From assembly GCF_009914335.1 (NCBI RefSeq), contig NZ_CP043925.1:2170001-2234000 (forward strand): DNA of 64,000 nt, given 5' to 3'. The notes below the pieces were generated by a model. It had not been told where the DNA came from, did not search any database, and worked only from the letters and a program-made list of their open reading frames with translations. The stretch comes from Proteus columbae (GTDB taxonomy: Bacteria > Pseudomonadota > Gammaproteobacteria > Enterobacterales > Enterobacteriaceae). The position numbers and the translations under genes are program-made. Below are positions 15,710-25,091 of the stretch, piece after piece (position 1 is the stretch's first letter; the number at the start of each line of letters is the position of its first letter).

Positions 15710-16867
15710 ATGAATCGTCGGTCATTTTTAACTTCATCCAGCTTAGTGATTGGTGGTCTTTCATTAAGTTCATTTGTTAGCTCTGCTTATGCCAATGAAA
15801 CACTAAAAAATAAATTGGTATTTAATGCAGAAAATCCGTTACTGCTAAATTTTAATGAAAATTCACTTGGTATGTCGCAAAAAGCGAAACAGGCTATTAT
15901 TGATGCTTTACCTAATGCCTTTAGATATCCAGACGATGCGCGTAGCGCATTAATTAGCGAATTAGGGAAAGAATTTAAACTTTCAGATAAGCACATCACC
16001 TTGGGAAATGGCTCATCTGAGACAATTCAAGCAGCCGTACAATTTGTGGCAAATAAAGCACAAAAAGAAGGTAAAGCGGTTCAACTTATTGTTCCTGATC
16101 CAACATTTAACTATGCCGAACTTTATGCAGAACCTTTAGGCGTAAAAATCGTTAAAGTACCCGTTGATAAAACACTGGCGTTTGATTTAGCAACCATGCA
16201 GAAAAAAGCGCAAGAGTTTGATGGTATTAGCATGGTGTATTTATGCAATCCGAATAACCCAACAGCGATGTTAACGCCAACGGCTGCATTGACGAATTGG
16301 GTAAAATCAGCCAAAGAAAATGTCTTTTTTATTATTGATGAAGCTTATGCGGAATTTGCTTCAACGCCTGAATTTACCAGTGCGATTGCATTAGTTGAAG
16401 CGGGTTATAAAAACCTAATTGTTGCACGTACTTTCTCAAAAATTTACGCATTAGCAGGGCTTCGTGTGGGTTATGGTGTTGCTGTACCTGAGGTTATTGC
16501 CGATGTTGATGTGTTTGTTTCCATTGATAATACCAACACCGCGGGTGCTGTTGCTGCATTAGCCTCATTAAAAGATAAAGCTTATGTGGAATATAGCCGT
16601 AAATCGATTGATGTTTCTCGTCAAATGGTTGTTGATGTCTTAAAAGAGCTGGATATTGAATATGCACCTTCTTATGCGAACTTTATATTCCATAAAGTGA
16701 AAGGCGATGTAAAAACCTATCAAAACAGAATGAAAGAAGCGAATATTATGGTTGGTCGTGAGTTTCCACCTGCTTTGGGTTGGAGCCGTTTAACTTTAGG
16801 CACACCAGAAGAGATGAGCTATTTTGTTTCTACATTAAAAGCCTTTAGAACTAAAGGTTGGATTTAA
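15710..16867 (+). CDS. class I/II PLP aminotransferase with a Tat signal peptide (HisC-like)
   Basis: The N-terminus MNRRSFLTSSSLVIGG...SSAYA is a twin-arginine signal (RR-x-F-L) with a likely cleavage after residue 28, so the folded enzyme would be exported. The rest is a histidinol-phosphate-aminotransferase-type fold: LGNGSSETIQAAV, YLCNPNNPTAML, FFIIDEAYAEF and the PLP lysine in ARTFSKIYALAGLRVGYG. HisC itself is cytosolic and lies in the his operon, so this is a relative with another, periplasmic job. The substrate is unknown. It is monocistronic and ends at a strong terminator. Confidence 0.85.
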   Translation: MNRRSFLTSSSLVIGGLSLSSFVSSAYANETLKNKLVFNAENPLLLNFNENSLGMSQKAKQAIIDALPNAFRYPDDARSALISELGKEFKLSDKHITLGNGSSETIQAAVQFVANKAQKEGKAVQLIVPDPTFNYAELYAEPLGVKIVKVPVDKTLAFDLATMQKKAQEFDGISMVYLCNPNNPTAMLTPTAALTNWVKSAKENVFFIIDEAYAEFASTPEFTSAIALVEAGYKNLIVARTFSKIYALAGLRVGYGVAVPEVIADVDVFVSIDNTNTAGAVAALASLKDKAYVEYSRKSIDVSRQMVVDVLKELDIEYAPSYANFIFHKVKGDVKTYQNRMKEANIMVGREFPPALGWSRLTLGTPEEMSYFVSTLKAFRTKGWI

Positions 16868-16903
16868 TCTGATTTGGTGATCTTTCGATCCATTAATAAA
16901 TAG

Positions 16904-16940
16904 AATGCCCTTGAAAATAAAACTTCAAGGGCATTTTTTC
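16904..16940 (+). terminator. rho-independent terminator of the Tat-aminotransferase gene
   Basis: Perfect 12-base arms AATGCCCTTGAA/TTCAAGGGCATT, 8-base loop, then TTTTC. It may also stop oppF transcription from the other side, though the T run there is poor. Confidence 0.88.
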
Positions 16941-16965
16941 TACTTTACTTAATCATTCAATCGCC

Positions 16966-17973
16966 TTAAAGCGGATCGACTTTTAAGCAAGAGACTGCAT
17001 GGCGGAAGCTCCCTTCTAATAAAGGGCGTGTTTTGGCACATTCTTCATCTGCCATAGGGCAACGTGTACGGAATATACAACCTGATGGTGGATTAATCGG
17101 AGAAGGCAATTCCCCTTCCAATAAATCGATATGCTTATTGCGCTCTTTATCAGGATCAGGAATAGGCACCGCTGACATCAACGCTTTGGTATAAGGGTGT
17201 AATGGATGATGATAAACTTCATCATACGTTCCTAACTCCACTGCATGCCCTAAATACATCACCAATACACGATCTGAAATATGTTTTACCACCGCTAGAT
17301 CATGGGCAATAAAGATTAAAGATAATCCCATCTCTTTTTGAATATCTTTCAGCAAGTTAACCACTTGAGCCTGAATTGATACGTCTAATGCTGAAACGGG
17401 TTCGTCACAAATCACTAATTTAGGTTCTAAAATTAACGCGCGAGCAATACCGATACGTTGGCATTGTCCACCTGAGAATTCATGTGGGTAACGGTTGATT
17501 AAGTTTGGCAATAATCCGACTCGCATCATCATTGCTTTCACTTTTTCAACAACTTCAGCCTGTTTCATTTTAGGGTGATAGGTTTTAAGCGGCTCCGCAA
17601 TAATATCACCAATGGTCATTCTTGGGTTTAAGGAAGCCAGCGGATCTTGGAAAATCATCTGGATATCTTGGCGAATATCGCGCCATTGTTTATTTCCCAT
17701 TCCCAATAAATTATTGCCTAACCAAGAGACTGTACCACCAGAGGCTTTAACTAAACCAATAATGGCGCGAGCAAAAGTCGATTTACCACAACCAGATTCA
17801 CCAACAACCCCTAATGTTTCACCTTCATATAAGCGTAGTGTGACACCATCAACGGCTTTTAGGCTTTTTTTCGCTTTCCAAAACCACTGTTTATTATCTT
17901 GAACATCGAAATAAACTTTTAAGTCATTCACTTCAAGAATAACTTTTCTATCTTGTAACATGGCTTGAGTCAT
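16966..17973 (-). CDS. oppF: oligopeptide ABC transporter ATP-binding protein OppF
   Basis: 335 residues with Walker A GESGCGKST, Q-loop MIFQDPLASLNPR, signature EFSGGQCQRIGIARAL, Walker B LVICDEP and switch histidine in FIAHDLAVV. The C-terminal oligopeptide-transporter cysteine block CIFRTRCPMADEEC is present. It forms the ATPase heterodimer with OppD and powers uptake through OppB/OppC. It is the last gene of the operon; its start overlaps the end of oppD by 4 bases. Confidence 0.96.
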   Translation of the reverse strand: MTQAMLQDRKVILEVNDLKVYFDVQDNKQWFWKAKKSLKAVDGVTLRLYEGETLGVVGESGCGKSTFARAIIGLVKASGGTVSWLGNNLLGMGNKQWRDIRQDIQMIFQDPLASLNPRMTIGDIIAEPLKTYHPKMKQAEVVEKVKAMMMRVGLLPNLINRYPHEFSGGQCQRIGIARALILEPKLVICDEPVSALDVSIQAQVVNLLKDIQKEMGLSLIFIAHDLAVVKHISDRVLVMYLGHAVELGTYDEVYHHPLHPYTKALMSAVPIPDPDKERNKHIDLLEGELPSPINPPSGCIFRTRCPMADEECAKTRPLLEGSFRHAVSCLKVDPL

Positions 17974-18956
17974 ACCAATTCCTCCACCGCTTTAAAACAG
18001 GCACGTAGTCGGCCTTGTGCGAATTGCTCTAATTGAGGTTCACTCGTTAAGCATTGCTCTGTTGCATACTGGCAACGAGGTTGGAATGGGCAGCCTTTTG
18101 GTAAACGTAATAAATTAGGCGGATTTCCCGGAATGGTTGCTAGTCGTTCATCTTCACCGTCTAAGCGAGGAACAGCCTGTAACAATCCGATAGAATATGG
18201 ATGTGATGGTTGATAGAAGATATCACGCGCTTTACCGTACTCCATGGTACGTCCTGCATACATCACCAATACTTTATCGCAGATACCCGCAACAACCCCC
18301 AAGTCATGAGTGATCATAATAATCGCGGTGTTTAAATCATTCTTAAGCTCATTGAGTAAGGTCATGATTTGCGCTTGAACCGTCACATCAAGTGCGGTTG
18401 TCGGTTCATCAGCAATTAAAAGTTTAGGCTTACACAGCAATGCCATTGCAATCATGACTCGTTGGCGCATACCGCCTGAAAACTCATGAGGATACATACT
18501 CATTCGTTTATGAGCTTCTGGCATTTTTACTGCATCTAACATGCGTACTGATTCCGCATAAGCATCATTTTTGCTCATGCCTTTATGCAACATTAATACT
18601 TCAATAAGCTGCGCACCGACTTTCATATACGGATTTAATGAAGTCATTGGATCTTGAAATATCATAGATATTTCTTCAGCGCGCATTTTATTTAATTCAC
18701 TTTGGCGAAGGTTTAAGATCTCACGACCATTAAAGTTTGCGCTACCCGCTGTGCGACCATTTTTCGCTAATAATCCCATTAATGCGAATGCCGTTTGGGA
18801 TTTACCTGAGCCAGATTCACCAACGATCCCGAGGGTTTCACCTGCGGATAATTCAAAGTTGAGCTTATTAACTGCGGTAACATCACCATCCGGTGTACCA
18901 AAAGTCACACAGAGATCTTTAACACTTAATAACGACTTGTTTGTTGTATTTGTCAT
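17970..18956 (-). CDS. oppD: oligopeptide ABC transporter ATP-binding protein OppD
   Basis: 328 residues with Walker [27 protein letters not shown], signature [16 protein letters not shown], Walker [13 protein letters not shown] and HD switch MITHDLGVV. The C-terminal [14 protein letters not shown] block is the oligopeptide-transporter domain seen in Dpp/Opp ATPases (likely iron-sulphur, by analogy). It partners with OppF. Ten bases separate it from oppC. Confidence 0.96.
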   Translation of the reverse strand: MTNTTNKSLLSVKDLCVTFGTPDGDVTAVNKLNFELSAGETLGIVGESGSGKSQTAFALMGLLAKNGRTAGSANFNGREILNLRQSELNKMRAEEISMIFQDPMTSLNPYMKVGAQLIEVLMLHKGMSKNDAYAESVRMLDAVKMPEAHKRMSMYPHEFSGGMRQRVMIAMALLCKPKLLIADEPTTALDVTVQAQIMTLLNELKNDLNTAIIMITHDLGVVAGICDKVLVMYAGRTMEYGKARDIFYQPSHPYSIGLLQAVPRLDGEDERLATIPGNPPNLLRLPKGCPFQPRCQYATEQCLTSEPQLEQFAQGRLRACFKAVEELV

Positions 18957-18966
18957 TTTGTTCTCC

Positions 18967-19875
18967 TTAACGATCTTTCGGGTCTAATGCGTCACGTAAG
19001 CCATCACCGATAAAGTTAAAGCAAAACAGTGTGACAACTAAGAACGAAGCCGGGAAAAGTAACAACCAAGGAGAAACTTCCATTGAGTTTGCACCATCAC
19101 TTAATAGTGCTCCCCAACTACTTAATGGTTCTTGTGTTCCTAAACCTAAGAAGCTTAAGAAGGATTCAAATAAAATCATACTAGGTACTAATAAAGAGGC
19201 ATAAACCACGACCACACCCAGTACGTTAGGTACGATATGTCTTAACACAATATTGCGTGATGACACACCACAAACTAATGCGGCTTCAATAAACTCTTTA
19301 CGTTTTAGACTTAAGGTTTGTCCTCTTACGATACGCGCCATATCAAGCCAAGATACCATCCCGATAGCAACGAAAATCAGTAAGATATTTTGACCAAAGA
19401 ATGTCACCAATAAGATAACAAAGAACATAAATGGGAATGAGTTTAAGATTTCCAGTAAACGCATCATCACAGAGTCAACACGTCCACCTATATAGCCTGC
19501 CATTGCACCATATAGCGTACCGACAATAACGGCAACAAAAGCGGCTGCAATACCGACCATTAATGAAATACGTCCACCAATCGCAACACGGACTAATAAG
19601 TCACGCCCAGATGAATCAGTACCAAAATAGTGAGAAGAGGCAAAATCAGGTGCCATTGACATCATCTCCCAATCGGTATCGTCATAGACAAAAGGCGATA
19701 ACATTGGGGCAAAAATGACAAATAATAAAATAAAGAAAAGTAATATAAGGCTCGTGATCGCCGCTTTATTGTGCATAAAACGACGACGAGCGTCTTGCCA
19801 TAAACTACGGCCTTCAATATCTAGCTGCTCCGAGAAATTCCCCAGAGCTTCGCTGTTTTCCTTCAGTGATAACAT
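18967..19875 (-). CDS. oppC: oligopeptide ABC transporter permease OppC
   Basis: 302 residues with a cytosolic N-terminal stretch, TM1 (AAITSLILLFFILLFVIFAPM), the periplasmic YFGTDSSGRDLLVR typical of DppC/OppC, and four or five further helices. The coupling EAA loop is EAALVCGVSSRNIVLRHIVPNVLG. It pairs with OppB as the translocation pore. It lies 18 bases after oppB. Confidence 0.95.
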   Translation of the reverse strand: MLSLKENSEALGNFSEQLDIEGRSLWQDARRRFMHNKAAITSLILLFFILLFVIFAPMLSPFVYDDTDWEMMSMAPDFASSHYFGTDSSGRDLLVRVAIGGRISLMVGIAAAFVAVIVGTLYGAMAGYIGGRVDSVMMRLLEILNSFPFMFFVILLVTFFGQNILLIFVAIGMVSWLDMARIVRGQTLSLKRKEFIEAALVCGVSSRNIVLRHIVPNVLGVVVVYASLLVPSMILFESFLSFLGLGTQEPLSSWGALLSDGANSMEVSPWLLLFPASFLVVTLFCFNFIGDGLRDALDPKDR

Positions 19876-19893
19876 AACGCGCTCCAGTATCTA

Positions 19894-20814
19894 TTAGTAA
19901 CGAATTTTCGGATCAATAACGGCATATAAAATATCGACAATCGCATTAAAGAAAATTGTTAATGCACCTACGATAATGGTTAAGCTTAATACCAATGAGT
20001 AATCTCGGTTTAAAGCACCATTAACGAATAATTGTCCGATACCCGGCAATCCAAAGATGGTTTCAATAACCATTGAGCCCGTAATAATACCGACGAATGC
20101 AGGCCCCATATAAGAGATAACAGGTAGCAACGCAGGTTTTAAAGCATGACGCAGCACAATTCTTTTCATCGGCAAGCCTTTCGCTTTTGCCGTTCTGATA
20201 AAGTTTGAGTGTAATACTTCAATCATTGAACTACGGGTAATACGCGAGATACTGGCAATATAAGAAAGCGACAGTGCAATCATTGGTAGCAACATATATT
20301 GCACCGCACCGCCATTCCAGCCACCAGCTGGTAGCCACCTTAAGGTAATGGCAAAAATAAGTACAAGCAGTGGTGCAACAACGAAACTCGGTATTACAAC
20401 CCCCGTCATGGCAAAAGTCATGACGGTATAATCCCATTTGGTGTTTTGATTCAGTGCGGCTATCACGCCTGCCCCCACACCTAAAATCACGGCAAAAATA
20501 AATGCCGACAGCCCTAATTTAGCTGAAACAGGGAATGCTTTACCGACTAAGGTGTTTACACTGTAGTCTTTATATTTAAAAGAAGGCCCTAAATCCCCTT
20601 TCGACAATTGAATTAAATAATCGAAGTATTGTTTATAAATGGGATCATTTAAGTGATATTTCGCTTCAATATTTGCCATGACCTCTGGTGGAAGTTTCCT
20701 TTCCCCTGTAAAAGGGCTACCAGGTGCTAAGCGCATCATAAAAAACGAAATTGTTATTAGAATAAATAGAGTCGGTATCGCTTCTAAAAAGCGACGAAAA
20801 ATAAATTTGAGCAT
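19894..20814 (-). CDS. oppB: oligopeptide ABC transporter permease OppB
   Basis: 306 residues: MLKFIFRRFLEAIPTLFILITISFFMMRLAPGSPF, the classic DppB/OppB start. The central helices and the EAA loop TAKAKGLPMKRIVLRHALKPALLP follow. The C-terminus IFFNAIVDILYAVIDPKIRY also matches E. coli OppB. It is separated from oppA by an attenuator-like hairpin, which would lower permease expression relative to the binding protein. Confidence 0.95.
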   Translation of the reverse strand: MLKFIFRRFLEAIPTLFILITISFFMMRLAPGSPFTGERKLPPEVMANIEAKYHLNDPIYKQYFDYLIQLSKGDLGPSFKYKDYSVNTLVGKAFPVSAKLGLSAFIFAVILGVGAGVIAALNQNTKWDYTVMTFAMTGVVIPSFVVAPLLVLIFAITLRWLPAGGWNGGAVQYMLLPMIALSLSYIASISRITRSSMIEVLHSNFIRTAKAKGLPMKRIVLRHALKPALLPVISYMGPAFVGIITGSMVIETIFGLPGIGQLFVNGALNRDYSLVLSLTIIVGALTIFFNAIVDILYAVIDPKIRY

Positions 20815-20852
20815 TGCCCGTTCCTATAACACAAACCTATTCAGGCGTGACG

Positions 20853-20886
20853 ATAAAAAGACCTTGCCTTAAAAAAGACAAGGTCT
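20853..20886 (-). terminator. partial terminator/attenuator between oppA and oppB
   Basis: On the minus strand AGACCTTG/CAAGGTCT arms (with inner TCTT/AAGG pairing) are followed by TTTTTAT. Such a partial stop is typical after a binding-protein gene, giving more OppA than membrane components. Confidence 0.75.
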
Positions 20887-20893
20887 CGCCCGA

Positions 20894-22531
20894 TTACTTA
20901 GCAATAATGTACAAATCTTTAGTATGTAAATTATCTAATGGATCTTTACCTGAATAACCACCCACATAAGGTTTAACTAAACGGGTGTTTACATAGTAGT
21001 AAAGTGGAACAATGGCCGAATCTTTATCTAATACGCCTTCAGCTTTTTGATAAATAGCGGCACGTTCGTCATCAGATTTCACACGTAAAGATTCTTTGAT
21101 CAATGCGTCAAACTCTGTGTTTTTATAGTGAACAGTATTATTACTGCTGTAAGACAGCATCATGTTCAGGAATGAAGAAGGTTCGTTATAATCTGCACAC
21201 CAGCCCGCACGCGCAACATCATAAGTTCCTTGGTGACGTGTATCTAAGAACGTTTTCCACTCTTGGTTTTCAAGAGACACATCTGCACCTAAGTTTTTCT
21301 TCCAAATTGAAGACGCAGCAATTGCCACTTTTTTATGAAGATCTGAAGTATTGTACAGAAGTTTAAATTTCAGTGGGTTCGCTTTGTTATAGCCCGCCTC
21401 TTCTAACAATTGACGTGCTTTCTCATTGCGCTGTTCTTGTGTCCAAGTTGCAAACCATTCTGGTTTACTCTCTTTAATTCCGTCTGTAAATGGCGGAGTA
21501 AAGCCGTAAGCAGGGATATCACCTTGGTTTTTCACTTTATAAGTAATGATATCTCTGTCCATTGACAGTTTCAGCGCTTCACGAACACGAGGATCATTAA
21601 ACGGTGCTTTCTCATTATTAATTTCATAATAATAAGTACATAAATATGGGCTTATACGCAATTCATCTGGGATCTCTTTTTTCAGTTTTTGGAAAAGTTC
21701 GATCGGTAAATTGCTATATGTCATGTCGATTTCACCCGCACGATAACGGTTTACGTCAGTGACTTCTGATGAGATAGGTAAGAACGTAACTTTATCAATA
21801 ACAGTATTTTTGTTATCCCAATAAGTTGGGCTACGTTCTAAAACAATACGTTCGTTGACGGTCCAGTCTTTTAAATTATAAGCGCCGTTACCGACGAAGT
21901 TAGCAGGTTGTGTCCATTTTTCACCAAATTTTTCAATCACTTTTTGGTTAACTGGCGACATGGAGGAGTGAGCTAATAATTTTGGTAAATAAGGCACTGC
22001 TTCAGATAAAGTGATTTCTAATGTGTTGTTATCTAATGCCTTAACACCTAATTCTGTGGCTTTTTTCTTACCTGCAATAATATCGTCAATATTCACGATA
22101 TGCGCATATTGCAGATAGCTTTCATAAGGAGATGCAGTATTAGGATCTGCTAAACGTTGCCAGCTATAAACGAAATCTTGTGCTGTAACAGGTTCACCAT
22201 TTGACCATTTAGCACCTTCACGAATTTTGAATGTCCAAACAGTAAAATCTTTATTTTCCCAGCTGGTTGCAGAGCCAGGTAAAATTTCCCCATTTGGACC
22301 AACAATAGTAACGCCTTCGAAAAGATCACGCGCTAATGCAGACTCAGGTACACCTTCGATTTTATGAGGATCAAGTGATTGTGGTTCAGAGCCGTTATTA
22401 CGTACGAGTACTTGTTTTTCAGCTAATTTTACCCCGTCTGGAACAACAGCGGCATTAGCCGTTAGCGCTGACAATCCAAAGATTGCGCTTATTGCAATCG
22501 CCAACGCACTCTTTTTAGTTAAATTACTCAT
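20894..22531 (-). CDS. oppA: periplasmic oligopeptide-binding protein OppA (operon copy)
   Basis: 545 residues with a signal peptide ending ALTANA (about residue 27). The Bac_solute-binding-5 fold is seen through QSLDPHKIEGVPESALARDLFEG, WSNGEPVTAQDFVYSWQRL, NGAYNLKDW, FNDPRVREALKLSMDR and AGWCADYNEPSSFLNMM. It delivers peptides of about 2-5 residues to OppBCDF. GGGAG precedes the start. The leader carries a CA-rich stretch that could bind the GcvB small RNA. A close paralogue lies directly upstream. Confidence 0.96.
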   Translation of the reverse strand: MSNLTKKSALAIAISAIFGLSALTANAAVVPDGVKLAEKQVLVRNNGSEPQSLDPHKIEGVPESALARDLFEGVTIVGPNGEILPGSATSWENKDFTVWTFKIREGAKWSNGEPVTAQDFVYSWQRLADPNTASPYESYLQYAHIVNIDDIIAGKKKATELGVKALDNNTLEITLSEAVPYLPKLLAHSSMSPVNQKVIEKFGEKWTQPANFVGNGAYNLKDWTVNERIVLERSPTYWDNKNTVIDKVTFLPISSEVTDVNRYRAGEIDMTYSNLPIELFQKLKKEIPDELRISPYLCTYYYEINNEKAPFNDPRVREALKLSMDRDIITYKVKNQGDIPAYGFTPPFTDGIKESKPEWFATWTQEQRNEKARQLLEEAGYNKANPLKFKLLYNTSDLHKKVAIAASSIWKKNLGADVSLENQEWKTFLDTRHQGTYDVARAGWCADYNEPSSFLNMMLSYSSNNTVHYKNTEFDALIKESLRVKSDDERAAIYQKAEGVLDKDSAIVPLYYYVNTRLVKPYVGGYSGKDPLDNLHTKDLYIIAK

Positions 22532-22577
22532 CTTATAAAATACTCCCAGTTAGTGAGCTGGTTGTTAGACAACCATT

Positions 22578-22599
22578 CTGTGATGTTCAGTTGTGTTTT
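22578..22599 (-). promoter_or_regulatory. possible GcvB small-RNA target in the oppA leader
   Basis: On the mRNA sense strand the stretch reads AAAACACAACTGAACATCAC. GcvB uses a G/U-rich region to bind such CA-rich leaders, and oppA is a known GcvB target in E. coli and Salmonella. The gcvB gene is not in this window, so this is inference from composition and precedent. Confidence 0.35.
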
Positions 22600-22802
22600 A
22601 GAACGGTTTACACAACTTATTGTTTTTACAAAAAATAAATCAATCTTGCTTATTTGCTATCAGTGCTTAATTGCCTGATAGCATTATAATTTTTTTATGC
22701 CGCTATCTTTTTTGTGTAGCTTTTTATTAGTTAACTACTTTTTAAGTCACTTTTAATAATTCAAATCACACATAACTATAGAATATCGATAATTTACCAG
22801 TT

Positions 22803-24440
22803 TTAGTTATCTGCCTTTATAAAATAGCGCTTTAAGTCCGTATAATCAAAGGGGTCTTTGCCTGTAAATCCACCTACTTTTGGACTAACTAATCTAACAC
22901 TGACACGATAATAGACAGGCACTATCGCCGAGTCCTTGTCTAGCAAGGCTTCAGCGCGCTGATAGAGTTGATGGCGAGCCCCTTTATCAACAGCAATTGA
23001 GGCATTATTTAATGTATCATCGTAATCATTATTTTCATAAAAGACGGTATTCAGACTACTGGTGGAAAGAAACGAGTTTAAAAACGAGGTAGGTTCATTG
23101 TAATCTGCACACCATGTTGCTCTCGCGACTTGGTAATTTCCTTGGTTACGGTTTTCTAATGCCGTTTTCCACTCTTGGTTTTGCAACGTCACATTGGCAC
23201 CAATACTTTTTTTCCACATTGATGCTGCCGCTATTGCCTGCTGTTTATTTTGATCTGACGTATTGTAGAGCAAGGTAAAAGTCAGAGGATTTTGACCATC
23301 AAACCCCGCTTCTTTTAATAATTCACGCGCTCTTTCATTACGTTGCTGTTGTGTCCAATAAGCCCATTTAGGCGGTTTAAAATTACCATTGCCGATAAAA
23401 GAGGGAGTAAAAGAATAAGCTGGTATTTGTCCTTGTCCCATTATTTTTTCAGCAATGACTTCTCTATCAAGAGTCAATTTCACGGCTTCTCGAACACGAG
23501 GATCATCAAAAGGGGCTTTTTTATTATTTAATTCATAATAGAAAGTACATAAATATGGTGTGACATGTAAATTCTCTGGCTGCTCTTGCTTCATTTTTCT
23601 ATAAAGAACAGGAGGAATAGCGCTATTAGTGATATCTATTTCACCGCTACGGTAGCGATTTATATCACTGGTTTCTGAACTAATTGGTAAAAATGTGGCT
23701 TGCTCAATAATGGTGTTTTTATTATCCCAATAAAGTGGATTTCGTTTTAAAGTCACCTTTTCATTCACCACCCAATTTTCAATAACATAAGCACCATTAC
23801 CGACAAAATTTTCAGGACGAGTCCAATTCACGCCATATTTTTCAACAATCTCTTTTTTAACTGGCTTTAACGGAGTATGGCTGACCATATCGACTAAATA
23901 AGGGATTGGCTTGGTTAAATTGACTTGCAAAGTGTGAGCGTCTATCGCTTTCACACCTAATGTTTCAGGGGATTTTTTGCCACTAAGAATATCTGCAACA
24001 TTTTCAACATAAGCATATTCGAGATAACTGGCATAAGGCGAGCCTGTTTTAGGATCTACCACTCGACGCCAGCTATAAACAAAGTCTTCAGCTGTAACTG
24101 GTGTGCCATCACTCCACTTTGCGTCTTCTCGCAAATAGAATGTCCACACCTTGTTATCATCAGTTTCCCAGCGTTGTGCAACACCAGGCATACTTTCACC
24201 ATTAGGTCCAACGTAGGTCAGCCCCTCTAATAAATTTAAAATAATATTAGTTTCTGGTGCGCCTTCTACTTTGTGCGGATCAAGTGATGAAACTTCAGTA
24301 CCGTTATTAATCACAATATTCTGTTGTTTTGCCAGAATAGTACCTTCAGGAAGAGTGACCGCATGAGAAAAAAAGGAGGTTAATACAAGTGACATAATAC
24401 TGAGTGGAAACACTGTTTTTAACGTAACTTTATTTTTCAT
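22803..24440 (-). CDS. oppA: second periplasmic oligopeptide-binding protein, OppA paralogue
   Basis: 545 residues from ATG 24440, chosen over the longer frame at 24485 because AGGAGAGG precedes it and the signal peptide (ending FFSHA) then starts properly. It aligns with the operon OppA through SSLDPHKVEGAPETN, WSDGTPVTAEDFVYSWRRV, NGAYVIENW, FDDPRVREAVKLTLDR and ATWCADYNEPTSFLNSFL. It is diverged enough to have different peptide preferences. No terminator is clear between it and the operon copy, so read-through is possible. Confidence 0.93.
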   Translation of the reverse strand: MKNKVTLKTVFPLSIMSLVLTSFFSHAVTLPEGTILAKQQNIVINNGTEVSSLDPHKVEGAPETNIILNLLEGLTYVGPNGESMPGVAQRWETDDNKVWTFYLREDAKWSDGTPVTAEDFVYSWRRVVDPKTGSPYASYLEYAYVENVADILSGKKSPETLGVKAIDAHTLQVNLTKPIPYLVDMVSHTPLKPVKKEIVEKYGVNWTRPENFVGNGAYVIENWVVNEKVTLKRNPLYWDNKNTIIEQATFLPISSETSDINRYRSGEIDITNSAIPPVLYRKMKQEQPENLHVTPYLCTFYYELNNKKAPFDDPRVREAVKLTLDREVIAEKIMGQGQIPAYSFTPSFIGNGNFKPPKWAYWTQQQRNERARELLKEAGFDGQNPLTFTLLYNTSDQNKQQAIAAASMWKKSIGANVTLQNQEWKTALENRNQGNYQVARATWCADYNEPTSFLNSFLSTSSLNTVFYENNDYDDTLNNASIAVDKGARHQLYQRAEALLDKDSAIVPVYYRVSVRLVSPKVGGFTGKDPFDYTDLKRYFIKADN

Positions 24441-25091
24441 GGGTACCTCTCCTAATAAACAATAATTTATAGCGGGGTCGCTCAATTAACGATATGTATC
24501 GTTGTTAAATTTTGATTGTAATATTTGTGGCTCTCAAACGTTTAAAGATATTAATAAGATAAAAATGATACCAACACTCTTCTTTTTTACACTTATCGTA
24601 AATTTTGTCAATTAATGCGGTATTCTTATCACTTAACTTTATTGAGCCCTCTAGAGTTCTATCCTGAGAAAATAAAAAATATATATCGAGAGAAGCAAAA
24701 CAACAAATAAACATTAAATTAACATCATGCAAGTTTTATAGATAGAAAACCTACTTAGCTCACAAAATTAATATAATTAGGATGGGTTTTATCCGACTTG
24801 CAGAACTTTATGATGCTTTATTTGTAAAGAGTTTCTCTTTGAAATTAATTAAAAATAACAATAAATTCATCTTTAGACTGAATAACGATTCTAGTCTAAA
24901 AATATTTATAGATTATTAAATATTCAATTTTATTATTTGTTTTTAAATTTTAATCTAAATGTTTAATTGAAATGTAATTAAACAATTTTTCATTTATATT
25001 TCTATGTGTTAGATAAAAAAACCTCTTTAATATACATATCGAATATTAAAAAGGTTTTTAATTTAAAAATGATATCATCAATTCTTTTCAG
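24441..25091. other. 650-base intergenic region, no gene seen
   Basis: It holds the leader of the second oppA and the cysG terminator near 25040. A 75-codon frame at 24505-24732 (minus) has only a TTG start, no ribosome site and low-complexity composition, so I do not call it. The rest is AT-rich, without hairpins. Confidence 0.5.
25014..25065 (-). terminator. rho-independent terminator of the nirBD-cysG operon
   Basis: On the minus strand AAAACCT..TTAATAT and ATATTAA..AGGTTTT form a long stem with one internal mismatch, followed by TTTTTT. Confidence 0.75.

Noticed and set aside
24505..24732. 75-codon minus-strand frame upstream of the second oppA
   Set aside because: TTG start, no ribosome site, low-complexity AT-driven composition and no recognisable features.
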